A DNA stretch of 64,000 bases from Diplolepis rosae. Taxonomy: Eukaryota > Arthropoda > Insecta > Hymenoptera > Diplolepididae. The translations under genes were made by a program, and so were the position numbers. Every line of letters starts with the position of its first letter. The first letter of the stretch is position 1. The notes under the pieces were generated by a model, which was given only the letters and a program-made list of their open reading frames with translations, made no database searches and was not told the origin of the DNA. Of this stretch, positions 40,651-51,240 are shown piece by piece. The stretch lies in NCBI GenBank assembly GCA_030998225.1, contig JAPYXD010000052.1, forward strand, positions 62,001 to 126,000. Reading direction: 5' to 3'.

Positions 40651-41240
40651 CCTCCGGCGCGTAAACTCGTTTTTTCGCTACAGTTAAGAGCAGCGCAATA
40701 TTGTGTATTGCGCTACAAAGGAATGTAATGTAAAGACTGAACTGCGCATGCGCCTATAGCCATACAGCGGAGCACAATCTTCCTCTTATTCTTCTTCTTC
40801 TTCGTACAGCGTTGGCACCGTACTAACAAAGCCTTGTCATTTCAACTGCACATGCGTCTATTGCAATACGCTACTACTAACTACTACACAAGATCGTGAG
40901 AATCAAAATGGCCTGAAGTATTCGCGAAATTTCAAGGGGGATGGGCGATAATCACGGCAATTTCGACCTCTTCAGATTGGATTCGAGTGTACGCAGAAAA
41001 ACTTGTAAATGCGCTGAAGTCACATAAAATAGAATATGCGCCAATGCACACAATTCGGGTGATTACGATAAAATGCTTAAATTGCTTAAAATGCTCGCAG
41101 GACTGATCGCGCCTCGGCTTCGTCTCGGCTTTGCCTCAGCAAATGCCTCGAGTATGCCTCGACTATGCCTTGGCTTCGATCTCCTGCAAGCATTGTCGCC
41201 CGTCGCGTTATAATCCTCATTATGCGCCTAGGCACATAAT
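40651..41240. repeat. Interspersed ~0.5-kb repeat, copy A
   Basis: It opens CTCCGGCGCGTAAACTCG and TTTTTTCGCTACAGTTAAGAG, then has GCGCAATATTGTGTATTGCGC (a palindrome), GAACTGCGCATGCGCC, a short TTC run, and TCAAAATGGCC. The right half has GAAGTCACATAAAATAGAAT, GCTCGCAGGACTGATCGCGC and a CTCGGCTTCG-type degenerate run, ending GCGCCTAGGCACATAA. Non-coding. GC is higher than in the flanks. The class is unknown. Confidence 0.85.
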
Positions 41241-41378
41241 ATACTATTATTGCAGATAAAAATTGCGAACGCTACCTTGCACGCAGATAAGGTACTTCAA
41301 CGGCGGGGCGCTCTACGTGATCCCCTATAACTCGGCTTATAATGCGTTGCTGCATGTCACACAAATTTTTTTATTTGT

Positions 41379-41885
41379 CTCCGGCGCGCAAACTCGTTTT
41401 TACGCTACAGTTGAGAGTAGCGTTATGTTGTGTATTACGATACAGAGGAATGTAATGTAAAAATTGAACTGCGCATGCGCCTACAACCATACAGCGGAGC
41501 GTAATCTTCTTCATATTCTTCTTCTTCTTCGTACAGCGTTGGCAACGTTGTGACAAAGCCTTGTACATTTGGACTGCGCATGCTCTATTACAATACGCTA
41601 CTACTACACAAGATCGAGAAAATCAAAATGGCCGGAACTAGACGCGAAATATCAAGTGCAACAGACGAGAATTATGATGAATACTAGATTAGATTCAAGT
41701 GTACGCATAAAAACTCGTATACGCACCGAAGTCACATCAAATAGAATATGTGCTAATGCACACAATTCGGGTAATTCCGAGACTCGCGAAAATGCTCGCA
41801 GGACTGATCGCGCCTCAGCTTCGTCGAGGCTTTGTCTCGGCTGCTTCTCGGCTTTGATCTCATGCGAGCATTGTATACTATAATA
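41379..41885. repeat. Interspersed ~0.5-kb repeat, copy B
   Basis: Same order of blocks as copy A about 730 bp upstream and in the same orientation: CTCCGGCGCGCAAACTCG, CGCTACAGTTGAGAG, GAACTGCGCATGCGCC, AGATTCAAGTGTACGCATAA, CTCGCAGGACTGATCGCGCC and the CTCGGCTTCG-like run. The open frames across it on both strands are incidental. The 41241-41378 gap between A and B holds nothing recognisable. Confidence 0.85.
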
Positions 41886-42515
41886 ATAATATACTATTTC
41901 CAACTTAAGGCCCCTACCTTAAGGTTACTATTTTGCTTCCTTCATTGTGTGTTGAAAGTGATGGCGGGGGGGGGGGGGATGACTAAATACTGTAGCATTG
42001 TCTTTCTTTGCTTGCAGAAATCTGTTATTACCAGTATATAAATGGTTTTAGAGAAAAAATGTACTAAGCACAAAAGATGTATTTTTTTTATGATCTACAG
42101 TTTTTATTTGAAATATTTTTCAAAATTTTAATTATTTATCAATGTAAGTGGAAAAAACCATGATTTTATGGGTTTTTTATGGTTTTCATCATTAAATTAA
42201 AATTTGCGCCAATTTTCACTATGATATTCGTAATCAGTGTAGGTTTTCTAATTACTGAATATTTTGAATTTTAACCATTAGGAATGTTGCGAAATTATGC
42301 GAAAATATTTGTGTGTATTTTAATATATTCAAGTTAATGTATTTACGGGAACGCAATTATCAACCATTCAGATAGCAATGTCAACCGTGAATAGTAATTA
42401 AAACTTACAATTCCAATTTTAAAAAAAATCAATCCATAGATGAAGAAAATCCAATGTCTGCGAAAGTTTGTAAGTGGTCATTTCTTCCCCATTTCCAAAC
42501 TACGGGGGGAAGTGT

Positions 42516-42730
42516 CACGTCCTAGGACCTTTACTAGTTACTTTATTAATCTTAATATTCACGAAATTGCATTTACGAAAATAAATTACACGTACGAGCA
42601 ACGGGTTGAAAATCTATTGATTACGCGAGACAAAATAATATGTACCTATGGAATAAAAATTGTAATAGGAAGAGAGAAGTTGTAAATCAATAAGGAAAGA
42701 AAGTTGTAAGAATGAACGTAGCAAACCCTA
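42516..42730 (+). repeat. Probable gypsy LTR left edge with polypurine tract
   Basis: ACGGGGGGAAG directly precedes TGTCACGTCCTAGGACC, as expected of a polypurine tract followed by the start of a 3' LTR. A parallel arrangement (GAGGGGGTAAG then TGCCACGTCCCGCGACG) is at 55497. The right LTR end is not recognised; the mariner begins at about 42760. Confidence 0.45.
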
Positions 42731-42878
42731 AGCGGCAAGACGAGGTAAAAATAACACCTCACTCAATAAGTTTTCGGTCTATCTATGAAAAACACAGTTT
42801 TTTCAAAAAATTCGACTTTATTCATCAACATAGTTTCCTTCAAGCGTAATACATTTATTCCAACTCTGCTCTAATTTT

Positions 42879-43370
42879 TCAATGCCTTTTTTGTAGAATG
42901 ATTCGTCTTTGCTTTCCCAGGAGCATTTTTTTTAGGTCAGCAAAGAGCCAGTGGTCACTGAGGGCCAGATCTGAAGAATATGGTAGGTGAGGAAGCAATT
43001 CGAAGCCTAATGCATTCAATTTGACCATCGTTTTCATGGACTTGTGGCACGGTGCATTGTCTTGGTGAAAGAGCACTTTTTTCTTTTGCACGTAAGGTTG
43101 TTTTTTCTTAATTTCTGCGCTCAATCGATCCAGTAATGCTATGCAATTGTTGCTGTTAATGGTTTTACCTTTCTCAATATAGTTGATAAATGAAATACCA
43201 CGTGCATCCCAAATTACGGAAGTCATAACCTTGCCTGTTGAGTTTTTGGTCGCTTTGTACGGCTTTTACCAGCTGTTGTCCACTCAAATGACGATCTTGT
43301 TGTTTCAGGTGTGTCGATCCATGTTTCACCCATTGTAACATACCGACGCAGAAAATTCTTTTTATATGCC
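42879..43370 (-). pseudogene. Mariner transposase, C-terminal catalytic half
   Basis: Minus strand. Starting at 43370 the sequence reads NFLRRYVTMGETWI (block of the first catalytic Asp, here preceded by Gly-Glu), then after a frame change VIWDARGISFINYIEKGKTI, VLFHQDNAPCHKS (second catalytic Asp) and LPHLPYSSDLALSDHWLFADL (third). Spacing and motifs fit the mariner DD34D group. Frameshifts at about 43226-43260 separate the first catalytic block from the rest. Confidence 0.88.
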
Positions 43371-43371
43371 A

Positions 43372-43793
43372 TCGACGCGAAAACTCGTTTTTTCGCTACA
43401 GTTAACAGAAGCGCAATGTAGTATATTGCGCTACAGAGGAATGAAATGTAAAAATTGAACTGCGCATGCGCCTATAGCCATGCAACGGAGCACAATCTTC
43501 TTCTTATTCTTCGACCGATCGATAAAATCAAAATGGCCAGGACTAGTCGTAGCATCTCAAGTGTAATGACTAGCGCCACAAACAACTACAATATTAGATT
43601 AGATTCGAGTGTACGCATAAAAACTCGTATTCGCACCGAAGTCACATAAAATAGAATACGTGCTAATGCACACAATTCGGGAAATTACGAGACTCGCGAC
43701 AATGCTCGCAGGACTGATCGCGCCTCGGCTTCGATCTCCTGCGAGCATTGTCGCTCGTCACGCAATAACCCTCATTGTGCGCCTAGGCACGTA
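43372..43793. repeat. Interspersed ~0.5-kb repeat, copy C, inserted in mariner
   Basis: Begins CGACGCGAAAACTCG, then TTTTTTCGCTACAGTTAACAG, and ends TTGTGCGCCTAGGCACGTAA, matching both ends of copy A and so defining the repeat's limits. The insertion lies inside transposase coding sequence. Confidence 0.88.
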
Positions 43794-44140
43794 ATTTGGT
43801 CGGGTGTGAGCACCCACTTCGGAAACAGCTCAAGCATCTCCAAAGACTCGTGTAAAATTGTAAACACACTACCTTCTGTTATCTTTGAGGTTTCAACTAT
43901 CTCACGCAACTTCAATTTACGATCGTCCAAAACTATTTTGTGCACTTTTGTTATGTTTTCTGGAACAACTGCTGATTTTGGGCGACCAGAGCGTTCAGCG
44001 TCATCGGTGTTTGTACGACCGCGTTTAAATTCGTCATACCAGTCGATGATTGTTGATTTCCCTGTTGCAAAATCCCCATAACGCTTATCAAGCCACTTCT
44101 TTGCTTCAACAGTATTTTCCCATTCAAAAGCAATGTTCAA
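43772..44140 (-). pseudogene. Mariner transposase, N-terminal half
   Basis: Minus strand. The N-terminal helix-turn-helix region is recognisable: EAKKWLDKRYGDFATGKSTI, DWYDEFKRGRTNTDD and AERSGRPKSAVVPENI, then LKLREIVETSKI and GSVFTILHESL. WVLTPDQ near 43795 is the usual point just before the catalytic domain, where the frame runs into the inserted repeat. The transposase binds element ends and cuts and pastes DNA in the nucleus. This part lacks every catalytic Asp. Confidence 0.9.
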
Positions 44141-44391
44141 TTAACACTCGAAACTCTTTTTTATCCATGTTTTTGAAAATGATAAAAGTTGCTCCACCAA
44201 AACCTCTATAACTTCTAAACGAAATGTCATATTATCTCTGTCTCTCCTAATTCTTTAAAAAACGTTGAAATGTCTTCATGATACTAATTTGTTTTATATT
44301 ATTTTGAATCAATAATTTCCGTGAGGAAGCAAAAGCCTACTATTCTGAAAATGTTAACTCTAAGAGGACCTTTTGGAAGACCGAAAACAAA

Positions 44392-45828
44392 TATACGGTA
44401 AGAATCGAATAACTCAAAATTGAGAAATGAAAGTTAAAAAAATGTTCTGGAAATTTTTTAAAGAAATTATTTTACTTTTTTTAACGAGAATTTTAAACGA
44501 GAAAAACGATCATCGATCGGATGTCCTTGTTTGGCTCGTTACGAACCTTTTCTCTCTGATTTTCAACAGGTCTGCACCTTTCTCTCTTAAGTTTCTTCAC
44601 TTTTTTCTGAAAATTTTAATCTTCAACCACATGTTTTCTCAATGCGAATCATACACAAAATAGCGTCACAAACACGTGTGCTTCTTGTGTAAATTTTATG
44701 AAAGCTCATTGTTTCTTTTATTGAGAGAATAGAATCCTTGATGAAAATACAAATTTTGTATTCATTTTTTTGTAATTGATTTTTTGTTCATTTAGTTTTT
44801 AGTTAATTTCGTTTCAGATCATTGTAATTCAGTTTTAGTTCCTAAGTGTACTGCAAAGTCATGAGATTTGTTAAAGAAACCGTTGTTAGAACGCTTATTA
44901 TTTTTGTGTGCTGAAGACATGTGGAAATAGCTATTTTTGACGATTATTCAATGTAAATAAGTTTCCTGAGGGAAATTCAAGTTCTCTAATCATGAAATAT
45001 TCAATTTGGATGCAAAACCAAAATATCTAATATGATTGGTTTCAAGACTTTCCTTGGTCATTTTTTTCCAATTGTATTGCAAAAAATTTTAACAGTAAAT
45101 AAAGAAAAAGAATAAATGTGATCTTTAAAACTTATAAAACTGTACTTCAGACTAATTTGTAGACCTAATTGACCTAATTGTAGACTAATTTGATTGTGTA
45201 CAACTTCAGCTGCGTTAATCGTTCTTGATAGGTTTCCGTTTACAGATTTGAAAGCATTAGAACATCACAGTGGTCTCCAATTAAAAACACTTCTCACTAG
45301 GTGTGAAAAAATGTGCATATTGAATATCATAAATACCTTAGTATGCATTGCATCTCTGATTGAGAGATTGCATCTCTGAACGTGCAACAAAATCGTGTAG
45401 CAATCGTGCAGCACAATCTGATTTTTCAACTTGGATTTTCATAAAATTACAATTATAAGAAATCGATTCGCAGAGAATTGCTTCTGCAGAGGCTGCAAAT
45501 AAGGCAGAAGGGCCCAGATTCCTGGAATTTATGACTCTATGTAAGCTGTGACAAAAAATTGTTGTTCACATGTAAATAATACTTGATACTTTACACGTTT
45601 ATTACATATATTTATTATTACATTACCAAGTTTTCGATGTAAGTTCCCATGTTATATCCGGAATGAGTCAACTGATCGCTCTAAAATTTTAACGACACAT
45701 TAAAAATATTAATATTTTGTGCGTGGACGAAGGAATTTTCATTTCGGTAAAAGTTTTTATTATAGTCGAAAAATGAGCATTTTTTTAAAACGAACAATGA
45801 ACTTTGACCTTACACATGTTACACATGT
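44392..45828. other. Unassigned sequence upstream of the endogenous retrovirus
   Basis: AT-rich. Open frames at 44427-44663 and 45194-45379 have no recognisable motif. A small local duplication (ACCTAATTG, TAGACTAATTTG) lies near 45160-45190. No 5' LTR for the downstream element was found, consistent with 5' truncation. Confidence 0.45.
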
Positions 45829-46696
45829 TAAACAATTTTTAGACTTAACAGGATATTATAGACGATTTATTGATGGATTTTGAAAAATTGCAAGTCCTTT
45901 GAATCAACTTCTGAAAAACGATATACATTTTAATTCGACAGAAAAACAACAAGCAGCTTTCGATATTTTAAAAGCAAAATTATGTGAAGAACCACTTTTA
46001 CAACGACCTGATTTTTCTCAACCTTTTATACTCACAACAGATGCCTCAGGATTTGCAATAGGAGCTATTTTATCACAAGGTAAAATAGGTAAAGATAAGC
46101 CAATAGCATATGCTTTCCGTAGTCTAAGTGATACTGAGAAAAAATGTGATACATATAAGAAAGAAGCCCTTGCTATAATATTTTGTGTAACTCATTTTCG
46201 TCCTTATTTGTATGGAAGAAAATTTACTTTAGTGACTGATCACAAACCTCTAGTTTGGTTTCAAAATTCTAAAGATCCTTGTTCACGAGTTTCACGTTGG
46301 AGATTAAAACACGCAAAATATGATTTTGATGTAATTTACAAAGCAGGAAAAATGAATGTAAACGCTCTCTCAAGAAACCCTATTGCTGATAAGAAGGAGA
46401 AATCAAGATATTTACAAATTAATGACAACGATACTTTTATGACTTCTCAAGAAAAAATGCTTTCCAAGATAACTTTTACAAGAAATAAACAAGAAAACTC
46501 TGAGAATGAGGTAAAACCTTTAAAACGAAGAAACTTGAATCCAGGAATCATACCAGATGACGTACATCATTTTAGCGAAATTTCGGAAGCCCAAATATTA
46601 AATATTGACTCAAAAATTCCAGAACTTTTCCAAGAATTCCTTAGTGAAGAATCATTTAGTGAGATGTGTAAGAATGCCAAGAAGCCAAAAATATGA
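45829..46696 (+). pseudogene. Endogenous gypsy-type retrovirus: RT thumb and RNase H
   Basis: Coding similarity starts abruptly with VKQFLDLTGYYRRFIDGF (RT thumb), then a TGA at 45881, then an open frame 45899-46696. The RNase H domain shows ILTTDASGFAIGAILSQGK (first Asp), YKKEALAII (Glu) and FTLVTDHKPLVWF (second Asp), followed by RWRLKHAKYDFDVIYKAGK and NVNALSRNP. The RT palm, protease and gag are missing, so the element is 5' truncated. After RNase H comes a charged linker that stops at 46696 just before two foldback insertions. In Ty3/gypsy elements this domain degrades the RNA of the RNA/DNA hybrid during reverse transcription. Confidence 0.95.
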
Positions 46697-46730
46697 ATGA
46701 ATTTGAGAGCGAAGGCAGTGGAAATTATTT

Positions 46731-46926
46731 TATACAACACAAGCATGTTTTTCTTACTTTTTGAAGCGTGTTTTGCGGGCCTAAGGTTTGTAATTTAAGC
46801 CCCAGGGCGTAAATAGGGATGCAGTACTTAAAAGTAGTCATTTAAGCACCCCCCACTCCCTATTAACGCCCGCAGGGCTTAAATGACAAAATTTACAAAA
46901 AGCGAGAAAACATGCTTTTGTTGTAT
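46731..46926. mobile_element. Foldback element 1 inserted in pol (196 bp)
   Basis: Opens TATACAACACAAGCATGTTT and closes AAACATGCTTTTGTTGTATA. The interior also folds (GTAATTTAAGCCCCAGGGCG against CGCCCGCAGGGCTTAAATGAC). No coding sequence. It interrupts the linker between RNase H and integrase. Confidence 0.88.
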
Positions 46927-46935
46927 AAAGTACCG

Positions 46936-47094
46936 TGTACAACACGGGGGTAAGATCGTTTAAAATCTCGTGCGATGTTTACTGTTCTCGGCTTCGCATT
47001 GCGCACTCGGCATCGCCTCGTGCGCGCTCGCCTTCGCCTCGAAATGTAAACATCGCACTCGCCTTAAATGATCAACTTTACCCCCTTGTTGTAC
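46936..47094. mobile_element. Foldback element 2 inserted in pol (159 bp)
   Basis: Opens TGTACAACACGGGGGTAAG and closes TTTACCCCCTTGTTGTACA, with inner pairing of GCGATGTTTAC and GTAAACATCGC. The centre is a GC-rich CTCGGCTTCGC / CGAAGGCGAG-like run. Its ends share TRTACAACA with element 1, only nine bases away, so the two belong to one superfamily and probably inserted one beside or into the other. Confidence 0.87.
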
Positions 47095-47880
47095 AATGTA
47101 CTAATTCAACCTCAGAAGATCATATCAACGACATTGAAACCTCACACGAAGAAAATGATGGAGAAAATTGATGAAAATTTTGAAGAAAATTTCTAAAAGA
47201 ATTTTGAACAGAATTTTGAAGAAAATTTTGAGGAAAATTTTGAAGAGAAGCTTAAAGAAAACCAAGAAGAGAAATTGGGAGAAGAATTTGAAAAGCTTCA
47301 TTTTGAAGAAAATTTGAAAATAAACCCAAGATCTCCAATAAATTCTGGAAAGAACGATGATGATCATGATGATTATAATCTTTCACCCCCAGAACCTCCT
47401 CCTATAAACTCTCAAACAGAAAAAATTATAACGAGGAAAAATATATTTTAATGTCGCGATCAATTAACTGAGCGAAAAAATAATTATGCATATTTTGTTT
47501 CAACAAATGAAACTCCTCGCGACAACGGATCAAAAACTTTAGAAAAAACGTGAAACATTACCAAAATTTAAAAATTTACAAAAAGGGATAGCAAAAGAAA
47601 CTAAGAAAGGAAACTACTACCATTTTGCACTTCGAATTGAAGAAGAAATTAAAAACAATTTATCCGAAACTTTAAATAATATAAAATTATTAATCTACTC
47701 ATTACATAAATTATCTCAAAATCTGAAATTACAATCAATTAGTATTTCTAAAACTTTCAGAATTAATCATATACCTTGGGAAGAAGTGGAATCAATTTTT
47801 GGTTCAATTTTTTCAAATTCAGCTACAAAAATTATAGTTTGTAATGGAATAACGCCAATATCCAACAAAAGAACAGCAAA
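47095..47880 (+). pseudogene. Retrovirus pol linker (acidic repeat and conserved NIPWEE-like part)
   Basis: After the insertions the plus strand continues with SEDHINDIETSHEENDGEN, then an acidic repeat built on NFEEN and KLKENQEEKL motifs, then PPEPPPINSQTEKIITRKN (to about 47450). From about 47560 a second part reads GNYYHFALRIEEEIKNN and INHIPWEEVESIFGSIF. The latter aligns in position and motif with the linker of the minus-strand gypsy at 28.1 kb. Several stops break it. Function unknown. Confidence 0.65.
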
Positions 47881-47887
47881 CTCATTT

Positions 47888-48971
47888 AATTCAAGAAGCT
47901 CATTCTTCAGCATTAGGAGGCCATGAAGGCGTTACAAAAACTTATAACCTAATTCGCCAAAAATTTTTTGGGAAAAAATGAAAGTAGACATTCAAAAATA
48001 TATTCAAGGCTGTTTACAATGTCAAATGAAAAAATTAATCAGTCAAAACAAAAATCCTATGGTAATCACTGACACACCCACTACTGCTTTTGAAAAGATA
48101 TCAATGGACATTGTTGGTCCACTACCGGAAACAAAATTTGGTAACTTATATATTCTAACGATACAAGACAATTTTACCAAATATTCTTTAGCAATACCTC
48201 TTCCTAATCAGCAAGCTAGTACAATAGCAGATGCTTTTGTGAAAAAATTTATTTGCATATTTGGATCACCAAAAGGAGTACTTACTGACCAAGGCAGAGA
48301 TTTTTTAAGTAATTTATTAAAAAGATTGGCAAAACGTTTTAGAATTAAACAATTTCGTACCACAGCTTTTCACCCTCAATCAAACGGATCATTAGAACGT
48401 TCACACCATGTTTTAGGAGAATATCTCAAACAATTTGTTGCAAAAAATTCAGAATGGGATGATTGGCTTTAACTAGCAATATTCTCGTATAATACTAGTG
48501 TACATGAAGGCACAAAATTGGTTTTTGGTAAACTAGCTCGTGAACCTTCCAGTGAACCTTTATCACAACAAGAAAAATTACAAACATATGACGATTATTT
48601 AATTAATTTCGCAACACAATTACACGAAATGCGAACACAAGCAAGAGAGAATCTTATTTCAGCAAAAAAAAAAATCGAAAATATATTATAATAAAAAAAT
48701 ATATCCTTTAGAAGTGAAAATTGGAGACAACGTATTTTTATTAAAAGAAGGTAAAATTAAAAAACTTGACAGCCATTATACAGGGCCTTATGAAATATTG
48801 GAACTGTTAGGAAAAGGGAATGTCAAAATAAGCTATAAAGGCAAACCTACTGTAGTTCACATTAATAGACTAATACGCTCATGTGAAAGTACAAAAGTAA
48901 ATAAAATAAATGTATATAAAAATATATATTTTATACAAAAAAATATATATAACAAACAAACAAAATCATGA
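47888..48971 (+). pseudogene. Endogenous retrovirus integrase (zinc finger, DDE core, GPY module)
   Basis: The zinc-binding HHCC is visible (EAHSS, GGHEGVTKTY, CLQCQ). A one-base frame change lies between its two halves near 47970. The main open frame 47978-48472 holds the core: SMDIVGPLPETK (Asp), LTDQGRDFLSNL (Asp) and HPQSNGSLERSHH (Glu). A TAA at 48470 follows WDDWL. The same frame resumes with IFSYNTSVHEGTKLVFGKLA, which appears to lack about five residues compared with the sibling integrase. Stops near 48690 precede the C-terminal part (48714-48971), a GPY/F-type module (HYTGPYEILELL). Integrase inserts viral cDNA into host DNA. All catalytic residues remain but the reading frame is broken. 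Confidence 0.93.
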
Positions 48972-49002
48972 AATTTAGACATAACACATTATTCCAGATA
49001 TA

Positions 49003-49284
49003 ATGGAACAAACTCATCGCAAACGCATGGATGATCTCATTGAAATAGTTCCCTGTTTTATCGACATGGTAGCTCTCTGGCTATATTTAATTCAAACTGG
49101 AATTTTTAACCAAGAGGACTGTAATATCCCCACATGGAGCAGAAACCTGAACAATCCAGATATAATAGAAGATATTTTTTCAACAATCAAAACAAGAGGA
49201 CCGGACGCATACAAAAATTTAATTCTCACTTCACGGCTATCAAATCACATTGTCATAGCCGACATTTTGGATATAATGAACTAG
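49003..49284 (+). CDS. CARD-like small protein encoded by the retrovirus (93 aa)
   Basis: An intact open frame begins 31 bases after the integrase stop and ends before the envelope. It is predicted all-helical. RKRMDDLIEIVPCFIDMVAL (first helices), LIQTGIFNQEDC, NLNNPDIIEDIFSTIKTRGP and DAYKNLILTSRL then NHIVIADILDIM match the layout of a caspase recruitment domain: the G(I/V)xxxE/D turn after helix 2, the I-T-RGPxAY block before helix 5, and the closing A-x-L-L-like helix. Length equals a lone CARD. Host CARDs join Apaf-1/Dark to Dronc in apoptosis, and a CARD-only protein could act as a decoy. That role is inference. It lacks stops despite decay on both sides. Alternative: an unrelated helical accessory protein. 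Confidence 0.6.
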   Translation: MEQTHRKRMDDLIEIVPCFIDMVALWLYLIQTGIFNQEDCNIPTWSRNLNNPDIIEDIFSTIKTRGPDAYKNLILTSRLSNHIVIADILDIMN

Positions 49285-49408
49285 AAACGCAAAATACAAA
49301 AAGTAAATCAATAACTTCAAAAATATACATATGTAACGATAAAACATTTTTCTATTCTTATATTACAAAGCAAAATAAACTGCTAATTGGAACCTCCTTT
49401 TTCCAGAC

Positions 49409-51240
49409 ATGGGATTACGAGGCTTCCTCTTGGCACTGCTCATTTGCAACTTCGTCTACATAACAACAATCCACGCCATCATTGGATTTGACTGTGGTTC
49501 AAATCAATCAAACATTACTACGTTATCTTTACTAGAGGTAGGAGAATGTGATCTACCTCGATCTCAAGTACATGTTGAAAGATATACAGCTTTTACAACT
49601 AACTGGATATTCAAATACAAAAGTAATACAATGCAAAATAGAAATTCGACGCGCCATCTCTCATTGTGGTATGCATTCTCACAGTTCCATAGTTGCAAAT
49701 GGCCGCAGTGAATATATACATGATGTTACACGAGATCAATGTAATCAAGTGCACACAATAGGAACATTTTTAGTAACCCCTTCTCTTCAGATATTAAAGT
49801 TAAAAGTAAATGAAACTTCATTTCATAGCGTTACTTTAGCAGGTTCTGTAACACCTAATGGAGACTGTACTGGTACACAATTTTCTGACCCATATAGAAC
49901 ATGGAATAATGTCGTAGTCCAAGCAATATTCAAAATAACTTTACAAGAACATTACGCGACTATTCATTTAAATTCAAATAAAATTCAATTAGGATCTGGA
50001 ATAATATGCACACTTTCAGACACATTCTGTACAGACGTAGAATATGGACAAACATTCTGGGATACATTACCTAATGACGTATGTAATTTTAACAAATATG
50101 AAATTATTTATGTAGGACCAGCAAATAAAACATATGACAACACGACAGACATTTCTGAAACCTTGTATTCTTTAACGACTGAAGATATAACCTTTGTACT
50201 GGCTGAAAAAACAAGAAAACCAGTTTGCAGTTACGTTTTAATACAAACTGAACATCCAAAATTATTAATTTTTGAAACCAGACCTGGGAATTCATTTTTA
50301 GAAAATAAACATTTAGAAGTTCAAAATATGGACATTTTCACATACGTCAACTCTAAATTTATATATGTAGAACGACACATACGCACTGAAGTAAATAGAC
50401 TTTATCACGATGTTCTTACTCAACGATGCATACTTGAACAGCAAGTTTTTAGAAATACATTAACCTTAGCAACCCAATCACCAGACGAATTTGCATATCA
50501 TTTAATGAAAGGCCCAGGATATATGTCAGTAATTGCAGGAGAAGTAGTACATATCGTAAAATGTATACCGGTTGAAGTAAAATATCGCAAAACTGGAGAA
50601 TGTTATCTACGACTACCAATATTTAGAGGAAATCAATCGTTTTTCCTTTCTCCGCGAACTCATATATTAACAAAATCCGGTATCCAAACAAATTGCAATT
50701 CTTTCCTTCCACCAATGTACCTTTTTGGAAAAACATGGTACAAATTACTTCCAAATCCTGTTGAATCCATAGCACCAACTATAGTTAAGCCTCTCACAAA
50801 AGTAACCTGGAAATACACAAATCCTTCATCCTTAGCGACAAGTGGCATTTATTCTCAATCTGATCTTGATAAACTGCGAGATCATATTATGTTTCCAGCA
50901 GAAAAACCTATGATTCTAAATTCTTTAACTAGAGAAATAACAGGACATCCAACTATTAATCAAGGAATATCATTAACGAATTTATTTAATGTAGATGTAA
51001 TTGATAAAATTGCTGAATCCGCATGGGGTAGATTTTGAACAATTTTTACAAGTTTTGGAACTACTAGTGCAGGCCCCATTGGATTAGTTATAATAATTAT
51101 AAGAATTAAATTGATAGCGGATACCATTATTCATGGATATGCACTACACAGATTATTTATATGGTCTCTCCATCTACTGGCGCCTTCTGGGATTCGGTCA
51201 CTAAACTCTTATCAATCAACTTGCATCCGCAGTGTATTTA
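49409..51240 (+). pseudogene. Chuvirus-like envelope glycoprotein of the endogenous retrovirus (broken)
   Basis: The product begins with a signal peptide (MGLRGFLLALLICNFVYITT, cleavage probably before IIGFDCG). The ectodomain has many cysteines and N-glycosylation sequons (NITT, NETS, NKTY, NTTD, NQSF). Blocks such as ITTLSLLEVGECD, CGMHSHSS, GDCTGTQFSDPYRTW and HLMKGPGYMSVIAGEVVHIV recall glycoproteins of chuviruses (Mononegavirales) and their captured copies in insect LTR elements, rather than baculovirus-F-type errantivirus Env. Breaks: the signal-peptide frame (49409-49711) and main frame (49548-51038) differ, so an indel lies between about 49555 and 49590; a TGA at 51036-51038 stops the main frame just before the membrane anchor (GPIGLVIIIIRIKLI and on); a further frame change near 51190 precedes the tail (to 51468). 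It would mediate attachment and membrane fusion in an intact virus. Confidence 0.85.

Larger units (their letters stand above)
42760..44391 (-). mobile_element. Mariner transposon, split by repeat copy C
   Basis: Inverted end blocks GTTTTCGGTCT (42770) and AGACCGAAAAC (44379) flank a minus-strand mariner transposase in two separated parts. The interior between 43372 and 43793 is copy C of the ~0.5-kb repeat, so that repeat inserted into an existing mariner. The transposase also carries frame changes, so the element is inactive. Confidence 0.85.

Noticed and set aside
47125..47367. Minus-strand Phe/Leu/Ile-rich 'membrane protein'
   Set aside because: Reverse complement of the acidic GAAGAAAATTTT repeat in the pol linker.
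49134..49463. 109-codon frame overlapping the CARD-like ORF and envelope start
   Set aside because: It overlaps both better-supported frames and shows no domain.
50104..50848. Minus-strand frames opposite the envelope
   Set aside because: Antisense shadows of the glycoprotein coding sequence.
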